Source of the DNA: Elusimicrobiota bacterium
Lineage (GTDB): Bacteria > Elusimicrobiota > Elusimicrobia > UBA1565 > UBA9628
Length of the DNA stretch: 64,000 bases
NCBI GenBank assembly: GCA_026388095.1
Contig: JAPLKL010000014.1
Coordinates: 1 to 64,000, forward strand
Reading direction: 5' to 3'
Part shown: in pieces, positions 1 to 9,084 of the stretch
Layout: the number at the start of each line of letters is the position of its first letter
Numbering within the stretch: position 1 is the first letter of the stretch
The notes under the pieces: model-generated
Database searches by the model: none
Seen by the model: the letters and a program-made list of their open reading frames with translations, nothing else
What the model was told of the DNA's origin: nothing
Program-made: the position numbers and the translations under genes

Positions 1-1560
1 CCTGCGGCTTTTGACGGTCTGGGGCTTTCCCTTGATCTGAACGGAGGGCACTGGGGCCCGGTCCTCCTTGAGAAGTCTCTCGGTCTGTCCCGAGGCTTGT
101 TCCGGGGCCGCCTGCGCGGCGGCTGCCGGTTTCTTGACCGCGGCAGCCGCCGGAGCGGGCTTCTCCACCGTCTCCGCCTTCTTGGGAGCCGCCTTTACGG
201 CCGACGCCGGCGCGGCAGGCGCAGCCGCCGGCGCGCCCGCAGCGACGAGCTGGATCCAACGGTGGAGAGTGCGGGTGCGGCTCTTGGCGTCCGTGGCCGA
301 CAGCACGCACTCATAGCGCCCCCCGGGCAAGCTGCTCCCGAAGTAGTTCTGGCGCCCGTTCCAATATATTTGGTGGAACACCGGGCCGCCCCCCGCGACT
401 TCTTGGAGCGGGGCCAGCTCAGCGCCGCCCGAGGCCGGCTGCAGGAGCTGGAATTTCCAGGACACCAGCCCCGCGGGAGGGTCGGAGACGGAGAACTCGA
501 TGACCGCGCCTTCGTTGTCCTCCGGCCGGAGGGCCTGAGGATAGACCCCGAGGCTGATGGGCGGGCCGGCCTCCTCCCCCAGGGAACTCTCCACGACCAG
601 TTCCAGCGGCCGGTTATAGACGAAGACGATGACGACTCCCTTGAAATCCTGCAACGGCTTGGGGATCTCGACCTGGCTGTTGAGCAGGTTCACCCTGACC
701 CGCGGGGTCGCGACCCCGGTGCTGAAGAGGTAGGCGCTGATGCCCATGCTTCGGCGCATGTCCTGCACCTTGGCGTCGCCCGTGGCGGCGTCCTCGGGAA
801 GGATGACCACCTGCGTGCTGCCCAGGCTGAAGACCAGACGCGCCATGGAATCAAGCAGGCGCGCGGCATCCTTATTGAAAGTGATCCCGGAAGAGAAGAG
901 CAGGGCCGACGGGATCCCCAAGGCCTGCGGGTCCCCGTTCTCGAGCATCAGCACCCGGAGGCCGTCGTAGGCCTTGAGCTCCTTGAGGCTGGTCTCGAGC
1001 AGGTAGCGCAGCCTGGCACGGATCTCTTTCTTCATGAGGTCCCGGTTGGCGGGCGGCAGGGCCGCGTCGCTGCGCACCGCCGGGCGCACCGCAGGCGCCG
1101 GAGCGACTGGGCGGGCGGGAGTCGCCGCGGCGAGCTCGATGCCGGGGGAGTCGGGCTCGGCGATGCGGGGTGCGGCTGATGCGGCCTTGCGGGCCGGCTC
1201 ACTGGCCACCGTCTCCACCTGGGGTGCGGCCTTGCGGGCCGGCTCGATGGCCACCACCGTCTCCACCTGGGTGGCGGCCGGCGGGGGGGTGCGTTTGAAA
1301 TCCTTGGTGCCGATGTTCATGCGATGCGTGATCAGGTTGAGATACTCGTTGGCCATGGCCCGCTCCGACGGGTCTCCCTTGACCAGGAGGTCCATGAACC
1401 TGTCCATGGCCTGCATGTCGTCTCCCCGCTCGTAGAACATGATGGCTGTCTTCATCGCGCGGCTCTGGCTCGACCCCGGATTCTCTTCATCCTCCTGAGC
1501 AGGCGCCGCGACAGCGAGCGCCGCCGCTGCGGCGAAGATCCAGACTAGCCGAATTCTCAT
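1..1560 (-). CDS. Secreted protein with OmpA/MotB-like domain, partial (C-terminus off left edge)
   Basis: The frame stays open from an ATG at 1560 to the window edge, giving 520 codons without a stop, so the C-terminus is missing. It opens with a signal peptide (MRIRLVWIFAAAAALAVAAP) followed by a short helical region. Residues about 175-340 read like an OmpA/MotB peptidoglycan-binding fold: an ALLFSSG start, a LLDSMARLV helix and a final SAYLFSTGVATPRV segment. The usual HTD loop is replaced by ILPEDA, so peptidoglycan binding may be lost. A beta-rich segment (residues about 355-440) ends in PGGRYECVLSATDA, like FlgD-Ig-type repeats, then an Ala/Pro/Lys-rich tail. It lies 57 bases downstream of the ligase gene on the same strand. 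The fold assignment is inferred by eye and the function is unknown. Confidence 0.7.
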   Translation of the reverse strand, partial: MRIRLVWIFAAAAALAVAAPAQEDEENPGSSQSRAMKTAIMFYERGDDMQAMDRFMDLLVKGDPSERAMANEYLNLITHRMNIGTKDFKRTPPPAATQVETVVAIEPARKAAPQVETVASEPARKAASAAPRIAEPDSPGIELAAATPARPVAPAPAVRPAVRSDAALPPANRDLMKKEIRARLRYLLETSLKELKAYDGLRVLMLENGDPQALGIPSALLFSSGITFNKDAARLLDSMARLVFSLGSTQVVILPEDAATGDAKVQDMRRSMGISAYLFSTGVATPRVRVNLLNSQVEIPKPLQDFKGVVIVFVYNRPLELVVESSLGEEAGPPISLGVYPQALRPEDNEGAVIEFSVSDPPAGLVSWKFQLLQPASGGAELAPLQEVAGGGPVFHQIYWNGRQNYFGSSLPGGRYECVLSATDAKSRTRTLHRWIQLVAAGAPAAAPAAPASAVKAAPKKAETVEKPAPAAAAVKKPAAAAQAAPEQASGQTERLLKEDRAPVPSVQIKGKPQTVKSRR

Positions 1561-1617
1561 GGAAATAGCGACGCAAGCCGCTTCTCGGATAAATCTTAGT
1601 TAAAAGCCATTACTGAT

Positions 1618-4191
1618 TTATTTCAGACCCAGGGACCTTAGACCGGCCAGCGCCCCCGCGTTGGCGGGGTCAAGGGATAGAGCCTGCCGGAATCTCGCCG
1701 CCGCTTCGCCGATCCGGCCCGCGGCCAGGTCGGCCTGCCCCAGATTGGCGAGCGCCGCGACGTTCTTGGGGTCATGGGAGACAACCCATTCCAAGTGAGG
1801 ACGAGCCTGCTCGGCCTTTTGGTGATATAGTAAGAGACTCCCGGCCAGGAAGCGCGCCTTGCTCATCTCCGGGAAGCGGGCGGCCAAGCGCAGGGCTTCG
1901 TCTAGACTGGCCTGGGAGTAGTCCCCCCGGCTCAGGCGCGCATCAAGCTCGCGCATACGAGCTATCCCTTCGACGATCTCCGGAGGTGGACGCCCCGCGC
2001 GCGCCGCCGCGGCCAGCAGGGCCTGCTCCGAGGACTTCATATCCGGAGTCAAGGCCAAGGCCCGGGAGTAGGCGTCCATGGCCTCGGGCCAGCGCTTCTC
2101 CAGAGCGAAGAGGTAGCCCAAGTTGTGCCAGTGCTGGGGGTTCGCCGGGAAGAAATGGGTGGCCCGTTGCAGGAGCTGCAGCGCCTCGGCGCGATGGCGG
2201 GGGAGGTCCTGCAGGAGCGCGGCGCTGAAGCCGTTGTAGACATCCGCGGAGAGTGGGTTGATGCTCCAGGCCATGCGGTAGTAGTCCAGGGCGCGTTCGG
2301 TCTGCTTGAGGCGGGAAATCTTGATCGTGGCGATGTTGAAATAGATCTCGTCGTAGCCCGCGTTGGCCCGCAGCGCCTCGGCATAGACCGAGTCCGCGTC
2401 CGAGAACCTGTCGGAGCGCGCGTAGGCGTTGCCCAACTCGTAGATGGCGTTGACCTCGCGGGGGCCCCAGGAGCGCGAGGTCTCCAGTTCCCGGATCGCC
2501 ATGGGCATGGTGCCCTGCCGGATGAGCTTGAACCCGGCGAAGTAGTGCACCTCCCGCTCCCAGACCCTGACCCAGTACCAGGAGGCCGCCAGGGCCGCGG
2601 CCACGGCTGCCGCGGCAAGGGCTTTGGCGACGGCCGGCCGGGGGATGGTCCGCCAGCGCCCCCCCTCCGGCTCGGCGCCCGCGGCGCCCATGGCCAGCCC
2701 GGCCATCCACCAGCACAGGAAACCCGGCACCGCGAAGTGGAGGGATACGTTGAGCATGTTGTCCACCAGCATGCCGGCGACGCCGGCGACCGCGGCCGTC
2801 CAGACGCCGGGGCGGCGGCCCTGCCTTGACCAGCGGCGCGCCACCGCGAAAAAGGTCGTCCACAGCCAGGCCCAGGCGCCCAGCCCGAACAGGCCGGTCT
2901 GGGACCAGACCTCGAGGATCTCGTTGTGGGCGTTGTTGGCATGAGTGCGCATACCCGCGAGGACGTCGAACGTGTTGAGCAGATGCCCTTGGTAGAAGGG
3001 GTAGAACAGCTCGAAGAGGCCCCACCCCTTCCCCGTGAGAGGATTCTCGGCTCCCATGAGCCAGGCGCCGCCCCAGATGAGCACGCGCTGGTAGAGAGGA
3101 CTATAGGGGACCGAAGACTTGGCGGCTTGGCTCATCTCGGTGAGGCGGCTGATGACGCTCGGCGTGTACCCCGTGGCGATGGAGCTCGCCGGCCAGAACA
3201 AGACAACGGCCAGCGCCGTGGCGGCGAGCAGCCCGCAAGGCCGGGGCGCCAGCGCGGCCGTCCGGCGCAGGTCGGTGGACAGGGCCAGGAGCAGAAGCAC
3301 CGCGGCCAGGGCGCCGGCCCAGGAAGAGCGGGTCATCGTGCAGAACAGGGCCGCCTGCAGCGCCAGCGCCACGGCCCCATACACGAGGCGGCCGAGCGAC
3401 GAGCGTGCCTCGATGAAGCAGGCCACCGCGACCGGCAGCAGCAGCACGTTGTACGAGGAGAGGAAATTGGGATTGCCGAACGTGGAGACCGAGCGGCCGC
3501 CGTAAGGGTTGAGCACGTTGGGCCAGATGAACTCGAAATTGAAGTATTGGCTGATCCCGTAGAGCGAGGCCAAGGCCCCCGCGGCCAAGGCCAGATGCAG
3601 GAAGTCTAGGACCCGTCCCCGTCGGCAAAGCCAGAAAGCCGCGGCCAGGCCGGAGGCCCAGACCAGAGCCCCGTAGGGATCCCACACATGGAGCCACGGA
3701 TCGGCGGACGGGCTGCTGGGCCCGCGCATCTGCGGGAACCCCACCCACAGGAAACCCCACAGGACGACGAAGGCGGACCACCAGCCCAAAGCCACGCCCT
3801 TGCGGTCCGGCCGCCCGCCGTCGTCCCAAGGCAGCGCGGCGGACAGGTAGTAGGGGAGCATCGCGTTGCAGACCAGGAAGAGCGCGCTGCGTGAACCTTC
3901 GCTGACCATGGCGGGGCGGAAGAAGGCGGCGTGCCCGACATAAGCGACGGCCCAGCTCGCGGCGCAGGCGGCCAAGGTCGCCAGCCAGGGCCCGTCTAGA
4001 GGAGAGCGGGGGACGCGGATGCCTCCGGGCGCCCAGGCCCCGCGCACGAGATAGGCGCCTCCCGCCGCGGCCAGAGCGGCATTGAGCAGGCAGATCTGGG
4101 TGATGTACGGATTGCGGGTCAGGTTGGTGAAGAACAGCAGCGGCGAGACGAAGTGAGCGACGACGAGGCAGAGGATGAAAGAAACGGTCAT
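1618..4191 (-). CDS. O-antigen ligase-like (Wzy_C) membrane protein with C-terminal TPRs
   Basis: The product is about 857 residues. The first ~520 residues hold a dozen or so hydrophobic segments, with a large loop containing NPNFLSSYN and NAHNEILEVWSQTGLFGLG, the signature of the WaaL/Wzy O-antigen polymerase-ligase superfamily. The remainder is a run of TPR units (for example YELGNAYARSDRFSDADSVY and HNLGYLFALEKRWPEAMDAY). This architecture suggests ligation or polymerisation of a surface polysaccharide, or glycosylation of a pilin or other protein, in the inner membrane with periplasmic TPRs. I chose the ATG at 4191 because the longer frame to 4236 would run into the tRNA gene and adds an unlikely N-terminus. 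No clear ribosome site precedes it. The substrate cannot be told from the sequence. Confidence 0.85.
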   Translation of the reverse strand: MTVSFILCLVVAHFVSPLLFFTNLTRNPYITQICLLNAALAAAGGAYLVRGAWAPGGIRVPRSPLDGPWLATLAACAASWAVAYVGHAAFFRPAMVSEGSRSALFLVCNAMLPYYLSAALPWDDGGRPDRKGVALGWWSAFVVLWGFLWVGFPQMRGPSSPSADPWLHVWDPYGALVWASGLAAAFWLCRRGRVLDFLHLALAAGALASLYGISQYFNFEFIWPNVLNPYGGRSVSTFGNPNFLSSYNVLLLPVAVACFIEARSSLGRLVYGAVALALQAALFCTMTRSSWAGALAAVLLLLALSTDLRRTAALAPRPCGLLAATALAVVLFWPASSIATGYTPSVISRLTEMSQAAKSSVPYSPLYQRVLIWGGAWLMGAENPLTGKGWGLFELFYPFYQGHLLNTFDVLAGMRTHANNAHNEILEVWSQTGLFGLGAWAWLWTTFFAVARRWSRQGRRPGVWTAAVAGVAGMLVDNMLNVSLHFAVPGFLCWWMAGLAMGAAGAEPEGGRWRTIPRPAVAKALAAAAVAAALAASWYWVRVWEREVHYFAGFKLIRQGTMPMAIRELETSRSWGPREVNAIYELGNAYARSDRFSDADSVYAEALRANAGYDEIYFNIATIKISRLKQTERALDYYRMAWSINPLSADVYNGFSAALLQDLPRHRAEALQLLQRATHFFPANPQHWHNLGYLFALEKRWPEAMDAYSRALALTPDMKSSEQALLAAAARAGRPPPEIVEGIARMRELDARLSRGDYSQASLDEALRLAARFPEMSKARFLAGSLLLYHQKAEQARPHLEWVVSHDPKNVAALANLGQADLAAGRIGEAAARFRQALSLDPANAGALAGLRSLGLK

Positions 4192-4209
4192 GTAAACATG
4201 AAGAAATCT

Positions 4210-4281
4210 AGCCGGGGATGGGGCTCGAACCCACAACCTATCGCTTACGAAGCGATTGCTCTACCGTTGAGCTACCCCGGC
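4210..4281 (-). tRNA. tRNA-Thr(CGT)
   Basis: Read on the minus strand, the sequence folds into a full cloverleaf. The acceptor stem is GCCGGGG/CCCCGGC, the D-arm is GCTC/GAGC, and the anticodon stem ATCGC/GCGAT encloses the loop TTCGTAA with anticodon CGT (threonine, codon ACG). The variable loop has five bases, and the T-arm is GTGGG/CCCAT with loop TTCGAGC. No CCA is encoded. It lies only 19 bases upstream of the O-antigen-ligase-like start on the same strand. Confidence 0.96.
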
Positions 4282-4341
4282 GCGACAGGGATTCTACCAC
4301 ATTATCGCGTTCAAAGTGGAAACTGCCGACCCCTTTTAAAG

Positions 4342-4347
4342 TATAAT
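4342..4347 (+). promoter_or_regulatory. -10 box (TATAAT), leaderless-type, for squalene-hopene cyclase operon
   Basis: A consensus TATAAT ends 8 bases before the ATG at 4356 and no Shine-Dalgarno sequence lies between. Transcription starting the usual 6-8 bases after the box would begin at or next to the start codon. It probably drives the whole hopanoid operon. Confidence 0.7.
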
Positions 4348-4355
4348 CTTAAAAC

Positions 4356-6425
4356 ATGATTAGAAAGATGATTCCCGAGTGGATGGTCCCTCGGGGCGGG
4401 ACGTTCCGCAAACCCAAGGACTGGGCGGACAATCTCAAGCCGGACCCCGCGGCCGCCCCCGCGCATCCTGAGATCCCCCACGACCTGCGCCAGGCCATCC
4501 GGAAAGCCCAAGAAGCGGTCTTGCGTCTCCAGGACAAGGAAGAGGGCTATTGGTGCGCGGATCTCAAGGCCGACACCACCATCGATTCCGACACCATCAT
4601 GCTGTACAACTTCCTGGGCCGCGGGACCTCGGTCAAGATCCGCAAGCTCGCCGCCCACATCCTCAAAGAGCAGCTCCCCTGTGGAGGCTGGCCTATCTAT
4701 CGCAACGGCCCGGCCGACATCTCGGCCACTGTGAAGGCCTACTGGGCCCTCAAGTTCGCGGGTTTCTCCGCCACGGACGAGCGCCTCGCCAAGGCCCGAC
4801 GCCGCATCCGGGAGCTCGGCGGCATCCACAAGGTCAACACCTACACCAAGTTCTACATGGCCATCTTCGGGCAGTACGACTGGCGCGGCGTGCCCACCAT
4901 CCCGCCGGAGCTGATGCTGTTCCCGAAATGGTTCTATTTCAACATCTACGAGATGTCCTCCTGGACCCGGGCCATCGTGGTCCCCCTGTCCATCGTCTGG
5001 TCCTACCAGCCCGCCATCCCTTGCCCGCCCCACGCGGCGCTGGGCGAGCTGTTCCCTGATTCCCGGCGCCACATCCCCCTCAAGGACGCGGTGGGGGCGC
5101 ACAGCTTCCTCTCCTGGACCACCTTCTTCCTCCTCTGGGACCAGGGGTTGAAGGCCATGGAGGGACGGGGCGGGCACTGGATCCGGATCTGGGCACTGCG
5201 CCTGGCCGAGGATTGGATGCTGGAGCGGCTGCAGGACTCCGACGGCCTGGGCGCCATATACCCCGGCATCGTCAACACCATCATGGCCATGAAGTGCCTG
5301 GGCTATCCGGACACCGACCCGCGCCTGGTCGAGCAGCTCGAGGAGCTCGACCGCCTGGAGCTGCCTCAAGAGGGCGGCGAGTCGACCGAGTGGCAGCCCT
5401 GCCGCTCACCGGTCTGGGACACGGCCATCTCCGTCATCGCCCTGGCCGAGTCCGGCATGGAGCGCGGCCACCCGGCTCTGGTGCGCGCCGCCGACTGGCT
5501 CATGAGCAAGGAGATCAAGACCGCCGGCGACTGGAAGGTGACCAACCCGGCCGGCCCGGTCGGCGGCTGGGCCTTCGAGTTCAACAACGCGTTCTATCCC
5601 GACATCGACGACTCCGCCATGGTCATGCTGGCCCTGCGCCACGTCCATCTCGACGAGCACACGGCCCATCGGCGGGAGAAGTCCTGCCTGCGCGGGCTCA
5701 ACTGGCTGCTCTCCATGCAGTCCAAGGACGGCGGCTGGGCCGCCTTCGACAAGGACAACAACAAGGTCATCCTGACCAAGATCCCGTTCTCCGACCACAA
5801 CGCCATGATCGACCCGCCCTGGGCCGACATCACCGGCCGGGTGCTCGAGTTCCTGGGCTACATCGGTTACGACCAGAGCTACCCGGCCGTGGCCCGGGCC
5901 GTGCGCTTCCTGCGCGAGGAGCAGGAAGAGGACGGCTCCTGGTTCGGCCGCTGGGGGGTCAACTACATCTACGGGACCTGGCAGGTCCTGCGGGGCCTGG
6001 CGGCCATCGACGAGGACATGAGCCTGCCCTACGTGCGCCGGGCCGTGGACTGGCTCCGCTCCGTGCAGCTGCCGGACGGCGGCTGGGGCGAGACCTGCGC
6101 CACCTACGAGGATCCCTCCCTGAAGGGCAAAGGCCCAGCCACGCCCTCCCAGACCGCCTGGGCCATCATGGGTCTTATGGCCGCCGGGATCTATGACGAC
6201 TCCGTGAGCCGGGGCGTCGAGTACCTGGTGCGCACGCAGAGGACGGATGGGACCTGGGACGAGACCGAGTACACGGGGACGGGCTTCCCCAAGGTCTTCT
6301 ATTTGGAATACACGATGTACCGCAATTATTTCCCCATCCACGCCCTCGGAGTCTACCAATCGGCCCTGGGAGAGGCGCTCTGCGAGGACGACGAGACGGC
6401 TCCGGCCGGAGCCGAGGTCCGCTAG
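4356..6425 (+). CDS. shc: Squalene-hopene cyclase
   Basis: The enzyme cyclises squalene to hopene/hopanol at the membrane, the committed step of hopanoid synthesis. The 689-residue product is slightly longer than typical family members. The catalytic acid motif is DIDDS at about residues 416-420 (family DxDD[TS]A), where the middle Asp protonates squalene. Several QW-type repeats follow the family pattern, such as QSKDGGWAAFD, QLPDGGWGE and RTQRTDGTWDE, and FGRWGVNYIYGTWQVL is a characteristic C-terminal block. It is the first gene of the operon and is followed after 6 bases by hpnH. The start is the ATG just downstream of a TATAAT box. Identification is firm. Confidence 0.97.
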   Translation: MIRKMIPEWMVPRGGTFRKPKDWADNLKPDPAAAPAHPEIPHDLRQAIRKAQEAVLRLQDKEEGYWCADLKADTTIDSDTIMLYNFLGRGTSVKIRKLAAHILKEQLPCGGWPIYRNGPADISATVKAYWALKFAGFSATDERLAKARRRIRELGGIHKVNTYTKFYMAIFGQYDWRGVPTIPPELMLFPKWFYFNIYEMSSWTRAIVVPLSIVWSYQPAIPCPPHAALGELFPDSRRHIPLKDAVGAHSFLSWTTFFLLWDQGLKAMEGRGGHWIRIWALRLAEDWMLERLQDSDGLGAIYPGIVNTIMAMKCLGYPDTDPRLVEQLEELDRLELPQEGGESTEWQPCRSPVWDTAISVIALAESGMERGHPALVRAADWLMSKEIKTAGDWKVTNPAGPVGGWAFEFNNAFYPDIDDSAMVMLALRHVHLDEHTAHRREKSCLRGLNWLLSMQSKDGGWAAFDKDNNKVILTKIPFSDHNAMIDPPWADITGRVLEFLGYIGYDQSYPAVARAVRFLREEQEEDGSWFGRWGVNYIYGTWQVLRGLAAIDEDMSLPYVRRAVDWLRSVQLPDGGWGETCATYEDPSLKGKGPATPSQTAWAIMGLMAAGIYDDSVSRGVEYLVRTQRTDGTWDETEYTGTGFPKVFYLEYTMYRNYFPIHALGVYQSALGEALCEDDETAPAGAEVR

Positions 6426-6431
6426 CCGGCG

Positions 6432-7484
6432 ATGCCCTCCCCTTTGGCGCTGCAGTTGGCGGTGTTCCGCTACATCCTGGGCCGAAAGCTCAAGGGCGAT
6501 AAGCGCTTCCCCCTGGTGCTCATGCTCGAGCCGCTTTTCGCCTGCAACCTTGAGTGCGCGGGCTGCGGCAAGGTCCAGTTCCCCGCGGAGGTCCTCAAGA
6601 AGCGCCTGACCCCGGAGGAGTGCTGGGAAGCGGCCGGGGAGTGCGGCGCGCCCGTGATCTCCGTGGCGGGCGGCGAGCCCCTCATACACCCGCAGATCGA
6701 CGAGATCGTGAGGGGTCTCGTGGAGCGCGGCAAGTACGTGTTCCTGTGCACCAACGCCTTGCTGCTGGAAAAGAATCTGCACCGCTTCAAGCCCTCCGCC
6801 CACCTCATCCTCTCCGTGCACCTCGACGGCCGCGAGCCGGTGCACGACCGCATCGTGTGCCGCGAGGGCGTGCACAAGACCGCGGTCTCGGCCATCAAGG
6901 CGGCCAAGGCCGCGGGCTTCCGGGTGATGACCAACTCCACCATCTTCCAGGGCCAGGACCCGGCCGAGTTCCGGCTCTTCTGCGAGGAGCTCGCGGGCCT
7001 GGGCACGGACGGCATCATGATCGCGCCCGGCTTCGCCTACTCCAAGGCCAAGGGCCAGGAGATGTTCCTCAAGAAGGAGCAGACCCGGACCTGGTTCCGC
7101 GAGGCCCTGAAGGACTGGCGCAAGATGGGCTGGGACTTCAACCACAGCCCCTTCTACCTGGACTTCCTCGAGGGCAAGCGCGAGTACGACTGCACGCCCT
7201 GGGGCCTGCCCCTGCGCAACGTGTTGGGCTGGCAGAGGCCCTGCTACCTCTTCGAGGAGGGCGGCTACGCCAAGACCTACAAGGAGCTGCTCGAGACCAC
7301 GCCCTGGGACAAGTACGGCCGGGCCTCGGGCCATCCGGCCTGCGCCCACTGCATGTCGCACGTGGGCTTCGAGCCCTCCTCCGTGGTCGACGCCTTCTCC
7401 TCGCCCAAGAGGTTCCTGGAGCTCATCTGGGACTTCGCCACCATCCGCGGGCCGCGCAAGGCGCAGGCCGCCTACCCGCGGTGA
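6432..7484 (+). CDS. hpnH: HpnH, adenosyl-hopane synthase (radical SAM)
   Basis: This radical SAM enzyme joins the 5'-deoxyadenosyl group to hopene (diploptene) to give adenosylhopane, the first step of side-chain extension. The 350-residue product has the cluster motif CNLECAGC (Cys38, Cys42, Cys45) followed by SVAGGEPLIHPQ, the SAM-binding GGEP region. The C-terminal region contains the family-typical PCYLFEEGGYAKTY and HPACAHCMSHVGFEPS with extra cysteines. It sits between shc and hpnA, the order seen in other hopanoid loci. Its stop overlaps the next start (ATGA), so translational coupling is likely. Confidence 0.97.
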   Translation: MPSPLALQLAVFRYILGRKLKGDKRFPLVLMLEPLFACNLECAGCGKVQFPAEVLKKRLTPEECWEAAGECGAPVISVAGGEPLIHPQIDEIVRGLVERGKYVFLCTNALLLEKNLHRFKPSAHLILSVHLDGREPVHDRIVCREGVHKTAVSAIKAAKAAGFRVMTNSTIFQGQDPAEFRLFCEELAGLGTDGIMIAPGFAYSKAKGQEMFLKKEQTRTWFREALKDWRKMGWDFNHSPFYLDFLEGKREYDCTPWGLPLRNVLGWQRPCYLFEEGGYAKTYKELLETTPWDKYGRASGHPACAHCMSHVGFEPSSVVDAFSSPKRFLELIWDFATIRGPRKAQAAYPR

Positions 7485-8485
7485 TGGACAAAGCCTTCCT
7501 TACAGGCGGCACCGGCTTCGTGGGCGCCAACCTGGCGCGCCTCCTGCTCGAGCAGGGCTTCGCGGTGAAGGTCCTGGCCCGGCAGGGCTCGGACCGCCGG
7601 AACCTCGACGGGCTGCCCGTTGAGTTCGTCAGCGGCGGGCTGCTGGACAAGGACGCCCTGGCCGCGGGCTGCGCCGGGGCGCGCTACGTCTTCCACGTGG
7701 CCGCCGACTACCGCATCTGGGTGCCGGACCCGGCCGAGATGCGGCGGGTCAACGTGGACGGCAGCGTCAACGTGGTCCGGGCCGCGGCCGAGGCGGGCGC
7801 CGAGCGCATCGTCTACTGCTCCAGCGTGGCCGCGATCATGCCGCCCGACGGCCGGACCGCGGTCGACGAGAGATCCCGCTATCCCGGGGTGGACGCGGTG
7901 CCCGGCGACTACAAGAAGTCCAAATATCTCGCGGAACTGGCCGTGCTGGAGCTGGCCGCCAAGGGCGCGCCCGTGGTGGCGGTCAACCCGGCCGCGCCCA
8001 TCGGTCCCTGGGACCGCAAGCCTACGCCCACCGGGAAGATCCTGGTCGATTTTCTCAACGGCCGCATGCCTTCCTACATCGACACGGGCCTCAACGTGGT
8101 GCACGTGCGCGACGTGGCGCTGGGGCACCTGCTCGCGGCCCGCAAGGGCCGGGTGGGCGAGCGCTACATCCTGGGCGGCGAGAACCTCACCTTCAAGGGG
8201 ATTCTGGACATCCTCTCCGAGGTCTCCGGCCGGCGCGCGCCGCGCTTCAGGACCCCTTACGCCGTGGCCTACGGCTTCGCGGCGGTGGACACGGCCTTCT
8301 CGCGCCTGACCGGCTCCGAGCCCCGCGCCCCGCTCGACGCGGTGCGCATGGCGAAGCACTACATGTGGTACGACTCGGGCAAAGCGGTCCGCGAGCTGGG
8401 CTACGCCCCGGTCCCGGCGCGCCAGGCCCTGGCCGACGCGGTGGCTTGGTTCAAGGCCAACGGCTACGTGAGGGCCGCGTCGTGA
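7484..8485 (+). CDS. hpnA: HpnA, hopanoid-associated NAD-dependent sugar epimerase
   Basis: The 333-residue product is an extended short-chain dehydrogenase. It has the Rossmann motif TGGTGFVGANLARLLLEQ at the N-terminus, a YCSSVAAI serine region and a YKKSKYLAE active-site Tyr-Lys pair. The end VRELGYAPVPARQALADAVAWF is characteristic of the hopanoid-associated HpnA family. The family is linked to hopanoid side-chain processing, but its exact reaction is not settled. I chose the ATG at 7484 because it overlaps the hpnH stop by one base and the nucleotide-binding motif begins six residues later. The stop overlaps the GTG of hpnG. Confidence 0.94.
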   Translation: MDKAFLTGGTGFVGANLARLLLEQGFAVKVLARQGSDRRNLDGLPVEFVSGGLLDKDALAAGCAGARYVFHVAADYRIWVPDPAEMRRVNVDGSVNVVRAAAEAGAERIVYCSSVAAIMPPDGRTAVDERSRYPGVDAVPGDYKKSKYLAELAVLELAAKGAPVVAVNPAAPIGPWDRKPTPTGKILVDFLNGRMPSYIDTGLNVVHVRDVALGHLLAARKGRVGERYILGGENLTFKGILDILSEVSGRRAPRFRTPYAVAYGFAAVDTAFSRLTGSEPRAPLDAVRMAKHYMWYDSGKAVRELGYAPVPARQALADAVAWFKANGYVRAAS

Positions 8486-9084
8486 GCGGAATCCTCGTGG
8501 CCGCGGCCACGCGCTGGGAGTCGGAGCCCATCCGCAAGGCCCTGCGGGGCTCCCGCCCGGCGCTCGTTCTGCGCACAGGCATGGGTCCGAAAGCCGCGAC
8601 AGCGGCCCTCTCGCGCCTGGAGACCGAGCCCGCTCTCGTGGTCAGCGCGGGCTTCGCCGGCGCCCTGCAGGCGGACCTGCGCTGCGGGGACCTGGTGGCT
8701 TGCCAGCTCACACCCTGCCCGCTGGCTGCCCAGGCCCTGGAGACCTCCGCCGTGGCCCTGGGAATGGTCCCGCGCTTCGGCCGCATCCTGCACTCGGATT
8801 TCGTGCTGACCACGCCCGAGCAGAAGCGGGAGGCTGGCGAGCGCACCGGCGCCCTGGCCGTGGACATGGAGTCCTCGGCTATCGCGGAGTGGGCCCAAAA
8901 ACGCGGCCTGCCGGCTTTGGCCGTGCGCGTGGTCTTCGACGAGTTGGACCGGCCTCTGCCCGCCGCGGGCTGGGCCATGCTCAACCCGTTCTTCTGGCCC
9001 CGGCTGGCCGCGTTCTGGCCCGTTCAGCGGCGCGCGGCCGCGGTCCTGGCTTCCGTCATGAGATCCTTCCTGGAGGCGCTGTGA
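8482..9084 (+). CDS. hpnG: HpnG, adenosylhopane nucleosidase/phosphorylase
   Basis: HpnG removes adenine from adenosylhopane to give the ribosyl-hopane used for bacteriohopanepolyols. The 200-residue product belongs to the nucleoside phosphorylase fold. It has a glycine-rich TGMGPKAA, VVSAGFAGAL, the purine-site DMESSAIAEWAQ with its key Glu, and VVFDELD near the C-terminus. It is slightly short for the family. I chose the GTG at 8482 (GTGA overlap with the hpnA stop) rather than longer in-frame starts inside hpnA, because residue 3 onward begins the first beta strand. It is coupled again (GTGA) to the following prenyl synthase. Confidence 0.92.
   Translation: MSGILVAAATRWESEPIRKALRGSRPALVLRTGMGPKAATAALSRLETEPALVVSAGFAGALQADLRCGDLVACQLTPCPLAAQALETSAVALGMVPRFGRILHSDFVLTTPEQKREAGERTGALAVDMESSAIAEWAQKRGLPALAVRVVFDELDRPLPAAGWAMLNPFFWPRLAAFWPVQRRAAAVLASVMRSFLEAL

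Noticed and set aside
97-1179. Plus-strand frame of 360 codons at the left edge
   Set aside because: Arg/Gly-rich without pattern. The minus-strand frame has a signal peptide and an OmpA-like core across the same bases.
4192-4236. Longer start (4236) for the O-antigen-ligase-like gene
   Set aside because: It would overlap the tRNA-Thr gene and adds MWVRAPSPARF, a typical tRNA-antisense peptide.
5406-7361. Long open frame antisense to shc and hpnH
   Set aside because: GC-rich third positions create long antisense frames. The translation is low-complexity Ala/Gly/Leu/Val/Arg with no domain, and the plus-strand genes are clear.
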